Source: Trueperaceae bacterium (lineage in GTDB: Bacteria; Deinococcota; Deinococci; Deinococcales; Trueperaceae). Taken from it: a DNA stretch of 37,507 nucleotides. Location of the stretch: assembly GCA_007695125.1 (NCBI GenBank), contig REEJ01000160.1, positions 1 to 37,507 on the forward strand. The letters are read 5' to 3'. Of the stretch, positions 32,660 through 37,507 are shown in pieces. Position 1 is the first letter of the stretch, and the number at the start of each line of letters is the position of its first letter. The notes below the pieces were generated by a model that was not told the DNA's origin, ran no database searches, and saw only the letters and a list, made by a program, of their open reading frames with translations. A program made the translations under genes and the position numbers.

Positions 32660-33651
32660 GCGCCGGGGCCGAAGCGCTGCTCCTGGCCGCGGGACGCGTC
32701 GTCGCAACGCCCGCCCTGCGCCGCTCGGCCGCGTCGGCCACGCTGGTGGTCGCCGCCGACGGTGGCCTGCGCCACGCGCGCAGCCTCGGCGTCCGCCCGC
32801 ACCTGCTCGTCGGCGACCTCGACTCCGTCGACGAGGCCACGCTGCGGCGCTGGCCCGACGTGCAGCGCGTGGTGCACCCGCGCGACAAGGACGCCCTCGA
32901 CCTCGAGCTCGCGTTCGACGAGATCGTGGCGCGCGGCGCCCGGAGCGTGCTCGTGGCGGGCGCCCTCGGTGATCGGATCGACCAGAGCCTGGCCGGCATC
33001 GCCATCGCAGAACGGGTCCATCGCGGCGGCGTCGACGTCACGCTGGACTCCGGCGACGCGCGCGTGGTCCCGCTCCGACCCGGCCAGACGCGCAGCGAGA
33101 CGCTCCAAGCCGGCACCGTGCTCAGCGTGATCGCCACCCTGCCCGGCACGCGGGTCGGCCTCAGCGGCGCTCGCTGGACGCTCGACGACCACGCGCTCGA
33201 GCCGGGCCACGGCCTCGGCGTCTCCAACGTCTCGGCGGGCGACGGTCCGAGCCTCACCCTGCACGAGGGTGGCTGCCTGCTGCTCGTCCCACGGCTCGAC
33301 ACGCCGGCTGCCGCCACGATCTGGGGGGCGCACGAGGCGCGCATCCAGGGCGGCCTGGAGGAACGCGATCCCGCGCTCGCCGACCTCGTGCGGCGTGTCG
33401 CGTACGACGAGGTGTTCGAGCGCCCCGGGCTCGACCTCCGCACGCGCGAACTGCTCGCGCTGGCGCACCTGATCACGATCGGTGGCGACCTCGATCTGCG
33501 CACGCACCTGATCGGTGCGCTGCGCACCGGCGCCACGCCGAACGAACTCCGCGAACTGGTGCTGCACGCGTCCATGTTCGTCGGCTTCCCGCGCGCCCTC
33601 GCCGCCGCCGACGCATTGCGCGACGTGATCGGCGGCGGACACGCACCGTAG
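32656..33651 (+). CDS. thiamine pyrophosphokinase fused to a carboxymuconolactone decarboxylase-like domain
   Basis: This 331-residue protein has two domains. Residues about 1-215 are thiamine pyrophosphokinase (thiamine + ATP to TPP + AMP). They include LVVAADGGLRHARSLGVRPH, HLLVGDLDSVD, HPRDKDALDLELAFDE (the D-K-x-x-x-D motif), GALGDRIDQSL and a C-terminal thiamine-binding beta barrel with GHGLGVSNVS. Residues about 230-328 match the CMD/AhpD-like helical fold (YDEVFERPGLDLRTRELLAL and HASMFVGFPRALAAADAL). The AhpD CxxC is absent, so it is of the PcaC-like type. Both parts share one unbroken frame. The GTG start at 32656 overlaps thiQ. The GH13 gene follows after 10 bases. Confidence 0.88.
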   Translation: MSAGAEALLLAAGRVVATPALRRSAASATLVVAADGGLRHARSLGVRPHLLVGDLDSVDEATLRRWPDVQRVVHPRDKDALDLELAFDEIVARGARSVLVAGALGDRIDQSLAGIAIAERVHRGGVDVTLDSGDARVVPLRPGQTRSETLQAGTVLSVIATLPGTRVGLSGARWTLDDHALEPGHGLGVSNVSAGDGPSLTLHEGGCLLLVPRLDTPAAATIWGAHEARIQGGLEERDPALADLVRRVAYDEVFERPGLDLRTRELLALAHLITIGGDLDLRTHLIGALRTGATPNELRELVLHASMFVGFPRALAAADALRDVIGGGHAP

Positions 33652-33661
33652 GAGGTGTCCC

Positions 33662-35425
33662 ATGAGCACCACGCCCCGCGACCCCTTCGATCGCCACGGC
33701 CCCGCCATCCGCGGGCACCTGGCGTTCCTCTATGGCGACATCGTGGCCGACGCGCTCCTGCCCCGCCTGGTCGGCCGACTGCGCGAGAGCGCAGCGCGCG
33801 CCCGCATCGTGCGCGTCCCGAACTCCGCCCGCCTGGTCGCCCGCGATGCGGTCCTGATCACCTACGCCGACCAGGTCACCTTCGGGCGCGAGGCCCCGCT
33901 GCGCACCCTCAAGCGGCTCCTCGACGACCACCTCGCCGACGTGGTCACGGGCGTGCATCTGCTCCCCTTCTACCCCTGGACCAGCGACGACGGCTTCAGC
34001 GTCGTCGACTACCTCCGCGTCGACGAGGCCGTCGGCGATTGGTCCGACGTGGCGGCGCTGGCCGGCCGCTACCGGCTGATGTTCGACGCCGTGATCAACC
34101 ACGTCTCGGCCGCGAGCGCGGCGTTCCAGGGCTTCCTCCACGGCGACGAGCGCTACCAGGAGCACTTCATCACGCTCGACCCCGACACCGACGTCTCGAG
34201 CGTCGTGCGACCGCGCACCACGCCGCTGCTGACGCCGTTCCAGACGAGCCGGGGTGAGCGCCACGTCTGGACGACGTTCTCCGACGACCAGATCGACCTG
34301 AACTTCGCCAACCCCGAGGTGCTGCTCGAAGTCCTCGACGTGGTGATGACGTACATCGAACGGGGCGCCCGCATCCTGCGCCTCGACGCCGTCACCTTCT
34401 TGTGGAAGGAGGTCGGGACCAGCTGCGTGCACCTGCCGCAGACGCACCGCATCATCCAGCTGCTCCGCTCGTGCGTCGAGGCCGCTGCTCCCGACGTCGT
34501 GCTGCTCACCGAGACCAACGTTCCACACGCCGAGAACGTGGGTTACTTCGGCGACGGGCGCAACGAGGCGCAGATGGTGTATAACTTCGCGCTGCCGCCG
34601 CTCACGCTGCACACCGTGGCGACCGGTCAGGTCGGCGAGCTGCGCGACTGGGCCCGCGCGCTCACCACCCCATCGGACGAGACCACCTTCTTCAACTTCC
34701 TCGCCTCGCACGACGGCGTCGGCGTGCGGCCGGTCGAGGGTCTGCTCGGCGAGGCCGACGTGGCCCGGCTCGTGCGCCGCGCCGAGGAGCACGGCGGTCA
34801 GGTGTCGTACCGCACCCGACCCGACGCCGACCCGGCCGCCTACGAGCTCAACTGCAGCCTGTTCGACCTCGTGAACGCCCCGCGTGCCGCCGACACGCTC
34901 GACGTCCAGGTCAGGCGTTTCCTCGGCGTGCACGCGCTCATGCTCTCGCTCGCCGGCGTGCCGGGGCTCTACGTCCACAGCCTGCTCGCGTCGCGCAACG
35001 CGCACGAACTCTACGCCCACACCGGCCGCGCGCGCAGCCTGAACCGCGGCCGCTTCCAGTGGGCACAGCTCGACGCCGAACTGAGCGACCCGCAGCACCG
35101 CCGTCGGCGCGTGCTCGACGGCTTCCGGCGCCTCATGGCCGTGCGCACCCGGCACCCCGCCTTCCACCCGCAGGCGCCGCAGCGGCTGCCGGACGCGCCC
35201 GACCAGGTGTTCGCGGTCGTGCGCGGCGGCGTCGCCAGTGAGGTGTTGTGCCTGCAGAACGTCGCCGACGAGGGCGTCCGCGTCGACGTGAGCGCGCTCG
35301 TCGGGCGCACCCTGCCCGGCAGCGGGCATCGCGATGCGCTCGATGGCGGTTGGTCGCACGCGTCCGAGGTCGCGCTCGAGCCCTTCGAGACGCGCTGGCT
35401 GGAAGTGCCGTTCGAGCGTGCCTGA
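33662..35425 (+). CDS. GH13 subfamily 18 glycoside phosphorylase (sucrose / glucosylglycerate phosphorylase-like)
   Basis: This 587-residue retaining alpha-glycoside phosphorylase splits an alpha-glucoside with phosphate to give glucose-1-phosphate. The (beta/alpha)8 barrel shows HLLPFYPWTSDDGFSVVDY (region I), the nucleophile Asp242 in RILRLDAVTFLWKE, the acid/base Glu284 in LLTETNVPH and the transition-state Asp in NFLASHDGVGVRP. The DGFSVVDY and ASHDGVGVRP forms and the length are nearer the YcjM/glucosylglycerate group than classical sucrose phosphorylase (about 490 residues). That is a resemblance, not proof. TAGGAGG with a 6-base spacing precedes the ATG. It is probably cotranscribed with thiQ-tpk. 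Confidence 0.88.
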   Translation: MSTTPRDPFDRHGPAIRGHLAFLYGDIVADALLPRLVGRLRESAARARIVRVPNSARLVARDAVLITYADQVTFGREAPLRTLKRLLDDHLADVVTGVHLLPFYPWTSDDGFSVVDYLRVDEAVGDWSDVAALAGRYRLMFDAVINHVSAASAAFQGFLHGDERYQEHFITLDPDTDVSSVVRPRTTPLLTPFQTSRGERHVWTTFSDDQIDLNFANPEVLLEVLDVVMTYIERGARILRLDAVTFLWKEVGTSCVHLPQTHRIIQLLRSCVEAAAPDVVLLTETNVPHAENVGYFGDGRNEAQMVYNFALPPLTLHTVATGQVGELRDWARALTTPSDETTFFNFLASHDGVGVRPVEGLLGEADVARLVRRAEEHGGQVSYRTRPDADPAAYELNCSLFDLVNAPRAADTLDVQVRRFLGVHALMLSLAGVPGLYVHSLLASRNAHELYAHTGRARSLNRGRFQWAQLDAELSDPQHRRRRVLDGFRRLMAVRTRHPAFHPQAPQRLPDAPDQVFAVVRGGVASEVLCLQNVADEGVRVDVSALVGRTLPGSGHRDALDGGWSHASEVALEPFETRWLEVPFERA

Positions 35426-35487
35426 GTCGCAGCGCCCACGCGCCCGGGGCATCCCGCCCTGGTGCGCCGTGGTGTGATGGGGTCATC

Positions 35488-36684
35488 ATGAGCGATTCCC
35501 GCCACCGCGGCGGCTTCGCGACCCGTGCCGTACGCGCAGGTCAGGAGCCCGACGCCGTTACGCACGCGCACGCCACCCCCATCGTCCAGACCAGCACCTT
35601 CGTGCTCGGTGACCTGGAGCGCGGGGAACGCCTCTTCTCCGGCGAGGAGCACGGCGACGTCTACAGCCGCATCGGCAACCCCACCGTCCGCGCGCTCGAG
35701 GCGAAGCTCGCCTCGCTCGAGGGCGCCGAAGGGGCCGTCGCGTTCGGCAGCGGCATGGGCGCCATCGCCGCCACCTTCCTCAGCCTGCTCCGCGCCGGCG
35801 ACGAGGTCTTGTTCCTCGGGCCGCTCTACGGCGGTACGCGCGGGCTGCTCGACGAACTGCTGCCGCGCTTCGGCGTCAGCGCACGCCGCGTCGACGACGA
35901 CACCCTCGAGGACGCCATCGGACCGGCCACGCGCATGCTCTACGTCGAGTCCCCCACCAACCCGACGCTGGCGATCCACGATCTCGACCTGGTCGGCATG
36001 GTGGCGCGCCGCCACGGCCTGCTCGCGGTGGCCGACACGACCTTCGCCACGCCCGCCCTCACCCGCGGCCTGGAGCACGGCCTCGACCTGGTGATCCACT
36101 CGGCCACGAAGTACCTCTCGGGGCACGGCGACGTGCTCGCGGGCATCGTGGCCGGCCGGACCGAGCTGCTCGAGGCGATCCGTATGGAGGGCCTGCGGCA
36201 CGTCGGCGCCACGCTCACGCCGCTGGCGGCGTACCTGGTGCTGCGCGGCATGCGGACGCTGCACCTGCGGATGCGCGCCCACTGCGACAACGCTCGGGCC
36301 GTCGCGCACGCGCTGCGCGCCGCGCCGGGCGTCCGCCACGTGCACTGGCCCGGCTTCACCGACCACCCGCGCCACGACGTCGCGAAGCGTCAGATGGCGG
36401 ACTTCGGCGGCATGGTGGCCGTCGAGCTCGACGGCGGTCGGGCTGCCGCGGCGGCGTTCCTCGGGGCGCTGCGGCTCTTCGACGACGCCGTCTCGCTCGG
36501 CGACGTCGCGTCGCTGGCGTGCCACCCGGCCTCGACCACGCATCAGCTCTTGAGCGCCGACGTGTTGCGCCAAGACGGCGTCCACGAAGGTCTGGTGCGC
36601 CTGTCGGTCGGCGTCGAGGACGGCGACGACCTGGTCGACGACGTGCTCCAGGCCACCGCGGTCGCCGCACTCGTCAGCGCCTGA
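35488..36684 (+). CDS. Cys/Met metabolism PLP-dependent enzyme (cystathionine gamma-synthase / methionine gamma-lyase type)
   Basis: This 398-residue fold-type I PLP enzyme carries the PLP lysine at Lys208 in HSATKYLSGHGDVLAG. Phosphate-binding residues lie in AFGSGMGAIAATFLSLL, cofactor stacking in GPLYGGTRGLLDELL, and the Asp in LLAVADTTFATPALTRG. YSRIGNPTVRALEAKLASLEG is the family signature. The likely role is gamma-replacement or gamma-elimination on homoserine esters, cystathionine or methionine in transsulfuration. The sequence alone does not separate cystathionine gamma-synthase, gamma-lyase and methionine gamma-lyase. The ATG at 35488 lacks an obvious ribosome-binding site. The stop is 2 bases before the -35 of the aspS leader promoter. 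Confidence 0.92.
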   Translation: MSDSRHRGGFATRAVRAGQEPDAVTHAHATPIVQTSTFVLGDLERGERLFSGEEHGDVYSRIGNPTVRALEAKLASLEGAEGAVAFGSGMGAIAATFLSLLRAGDEVLFLGPLYGGTRGLLDELLPRFGVSARRVDDDTLEDAIGPATRMLYVESPTNPTLAIHDLDLVGMVARRHGLLAVADTTFATPALTRGLEHGLDLVIHSATKYLSGHGDVLAGIVAGRTELLEAIRMEGLRHVGATLTPLAAYLVLRGMRTLHLRMRAHCDNARAVAHALRAAPGVRHVHWPGFTDHPRHDVAKRQMADFGGMVAVELDGGRAAAAAFLGALRLFDDAVSLGDVASLACHPASTTHQLLSADVLRQDGVHEGLVRLSVGVEDGDDLVDDVLQATAVAALVSA

Positions 36685-36686
36685 GC

Positions 36687-36715
36687 TTGACACCCCGCCG
36701 GGGCGCTGCTACGCT
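36687..36715 (+). promoter_or_regulatory. aspS leader promoter (TTGACA-17-TACGCT)
   Basis: A perfect -35 TTGACA (36687-36692), exactly 17 bases, then TACGCT (36710-36715). It starts 2 bases past the previous gene's stop. The leader ATG follows 7 bases after the -10, implying a leaderless leader ORF. Confidence 0.85.
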
Positions 36716-36722
36716 CCGCCGC

Positions 36723-36785
36723 ATGACGCCGTTCACCGCGCGACTCCAGGACGATAATCGCGAGCGTTGGAGGCCCGGGGCGTAA
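36723..36785 (+). CDS. putative aspS leader peptide with Asp-Asp-Asn control codons (20 aa)
   Basis: The ATG at 36723 lies 7 bases after the -10 box. The frame reads MTPFTARLQDDNRERWRPGA and ends at TAA 36783-36785. Codons 10-12 are GAC GAT AAT (36750-36758), the Asp-Asp-Asn run expected for sensing charged tRNA-Asp and tRNA-Asn. GAT and AAT are AT-ending codons in a genome that strongly prefers GC-ending ones. The codons sit inside the loop of the pairing CTCCA/TGGAG (36744-36748, 36768-36772), and the stop lies at the edge of the antiterminator strand. This matches the geometry of trp/his/phe-type leader peptides. Translation is inferred. Confidence 0.7.
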   Translation: MTPFTARLQDDNRERWRPGA

Positions 36786-36844
36786 GGCGTCGAGAACCGA
36801 CAGCGTGGACCACCCCGAGGCTTCCCCTCGGGGTGTTGTCGTTG
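36744..36844 (+). promoter_or_regulatory. candidate ribosome-mediated transcription attenuator of aspS
   Basis: Three alternative pairings are visible. 1:2 is CTCCA (36744-36748) with TGGAG (36768-36772). 2:3 is GGAGGCCCGGGGCG (36769-36782) with CACCCCGAGGCTTCC (36811-36825), about 12-13 pairs including one G-U, with one bulge and one mismatch. 3:4 is the terminator at 36811-36835. A ribosome stalled at the Asp/Asn codons (36750-36758) leaves strand 2 free to form the antiterminator. A ribosome reaching the stop covers strand 2, so the terminator forms. No T-box or riboswitch motif was seen. Pairings are read directly; the mechanism is inferred. Confidence 0.7.
36811..36844 (+). terminator. 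intrinsic terminator in the aspS leader
   Basis: CACCCCGAGG (36811-36820) and CCTCGGGGTG (36826-36835) form a perfect 10-pair stem with a 5-base loop CTTCC, followed by TTGTCGTTG. It lies 51 bases before the aspS start, so it regulates aspS rather than ending the previous gene alone. Confidence 0.8.
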
Positions 36845-36894
36845 CCGGCCCGCGGCCTGGCGCCTTCGGCGCCGGCCCGGAGAGGGAGGACGGC

Positions 36895-37507
36895 ATGAGC
36901 GAGGCGACGAGCGAAGGCGCGACCGCCACGACCGAGCACGGCGGCGAGGGGCCAGCCGGCCCGACCGGCGCAGCACGGCGCCGCCTGGTGCGCGAGCTGC
37001 GTGGACACGTGGGCGAGCGCGTGCTGCTGCGCGGCTGGGTCCACCAGCGCCGCGACCTGGGCGGCATCCAGTTCCTCCACCTGCGCGATCGCAGCGGCAT
37101 GGTCCAGTGCGTGTTCGAGGGGGTGCCGCCGCCGCTGCACGAGTCGGCCGTGCAGGTCACCGGCCGCGTGGTGGAGAACGGCAAGGCACCAGGCGGTCTC
37201 GAGGTGCACGGCGACGCGCTCGAGATCATCAGCCTCGCCACCGTGCCGCCTCCCGTCGAGCTCGCCAAGGAGACGTTCAACACCAACCCCGACACGCTGC
37301 TCGAGTACCGCCACGTGAGCGTGCGCGGTCTGCACGCACAGGCGACGCTGAAGGTCGCGGCCGAACTGGTCCGCGCCTTCCGTGCGCACCTGCAGGCGCT
37401 CGACTTCACCGAGATCTTCACGCCCAAGCTCGTCGCCGCCGGCGCCGAGGGTGGCGCGAACCTGTTCGAGGTCGACTACTACGGCCAGCGCGCCTACCTG
37501 GCCCAGT
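36895..37507 (+). CDS. aspS: aspartyl-tRNA synthetase, archaeal/AspRS2 type (3' truncated by window edge)
   Basis: The first 204 residues are present; the frame is open to the window end. Residues about 1-30 are a low-complexity Ala/Gly/Glu tail. An OB-fold anticodon-binding domain follows (about 35-110), with RVLLRGWVHQRRDLGGIQF and LHLRDRSGMVQCVF. The class II catalytic domain begins at about 135, with motif 1 in DFTEIFTPKLVAAGAEGGAN and LFEVDYYGQRAYLAQ. These features mark the short archaeal-type AspRS rather than the long bacterial form. In Thermus and Deinococcus such AspRS2 enzymes are non-discriminating and also charge tRNA-Asn with Asp for GatCAB amidation. GAGGGAGGA precedes the ATG. 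AsnRS is a less likely alternative. Confidence 0.9.
   Translation, partial: MSEATSEGATATTEHGGEGPAGPTGAARRRLVRELRGHVGERVLLRGWVHQRRDLGGIQFLHLRDRSGMVQCVFEGVPPPLHESAVQVTGRVVENGKAPGGLEVHGDALEIISLATVPPPVELAKETFNTNPDTLLEYRHVSVRGLHAQATLKVAAELVRAFRAHLQALDFTEIFTPKLVAAGAEGGANLFEVDYYGQRAYLAQ

Noticed and set aside
36859-36873. Perfect palindrome GGCGCC-TTC-GGCGCC before aspS as a second terminator
   Set aside because: Short stem, triloop and no T-run. Self-complementary GC hexamers are frequent in this base composition.
36786-36894. T-box riboswitch in the aspS leader
   Set aside because: No T-box consensus (AGGGTGGNACCGCG) and no room for a stem I specifier domain; the promoter to start codon distance is only about 180 bases.
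1-37507. CRISPR arrays, insertion sequences, tRNA or rRNA genes, prophage
   Set aside because: No regularly spaced repeats, transposase or integrase motifs, tRNA-like cloverleaf blocks or rRNA sequence were recognised by eye. A tRNA search program could still find something short.

Overview
The window is about 70% G+C, densely packed, and chromosomal in character. No transposase, integrase, phage gene, CRISPR array, tRNA or rRNA was seen. Three things suggest a Deinococcota member, possibly Trueperaceae (inference, about 60% sure). It has an archaeal-type (AspRS2-like) aspartyl-tRNA synthetase. It has a GreA-like factor that has lost a catalytic acid. Many genes carry a TANNNT -10 box only 5-9 bases before the start codon, the leaderless-mRNA pattern known from Deinococcus.

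Layout. 1-3 kb: the end of a 3-hydroxyisobutyrate dehydrogenase-family gene, a methyltransferase, an MreB/actin-like gene and an FKBP/SlyD-type isomerase. 3-6.6 kb: a minus-strand run of a MATE exporter, two small membrane proteins and a gamma-glutamyltransferase. 6.7-8.4 kb: an ankyrin-M23 peptidase fusion and Hsp20. 8.5-10.3 kb: a NarL-type two-component pair. 10.4-14.1 kb: a mutS2-HAD-LOG operon joined by ATGA overlaps. 14.2-16.4 kb: a three-domain phosphate acetyltransferase. 16.5-18.4 kb: RDD and MFS membrane proteins. 18.4-19.6 kb: a TPP riboswitch and thiamine-binding protein. 19.6-22.9 kb: a full-length bacterial homologue of the phosphorylase-kinase alpha/beta subunit. 23-27 kb: a heterodimeric ABC exporter behind a promoter, a 40-codon leader ORF and an intrinsic terminator. 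27-29.2 kb: a phosphomannose-isomerase-like protein and a DUF4377-META protein. 29.3-33.7 kb: a thiamine permease, a GreA-like factor, a thiamine ATPase and a thiamine pyrophosphokinase fused to a carboxymuconolactone-decarboxylase-like domain. 33.7-36.7 kb: a GH13_18 phosphorylase and a Cys/Met PLP enzyme. 36.7 kb to the end: an attenuator leader and the start of aspS.

The strongest discovery candidate is the aspS leader. A TTGACA-17-TACGCT promoter drives a leaderless 20-codon ORF containing consecutive Asp-Asp-Asn codons. Mutually exclusive 1:2, 2:3 and 3:4 RNA pairings follow, the last being an intrinsic terminator, and then aspS of the type that in relatives charges both tRNA-Asp and tRNA-Asn. 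This is the layout of trp-type ribosome-mediated attenuation, with control codons matching both products of a non-discriminating AspRS. Also notable are the similar leader ORF and terminator before the ABC exporter, the TPK-CMD fusion, the ankyrin-M23 fusion and the phosphorylase-kinase-like protein.

Thiamine genes are split into two loci: thiB under the riboswitch, and thiP / thiQ-tpk about 10 kb away without one. Together they could form one salvage route: capture (ThiB), uptake (ThiP, ThiQ) and conversion to TPP (TPK).
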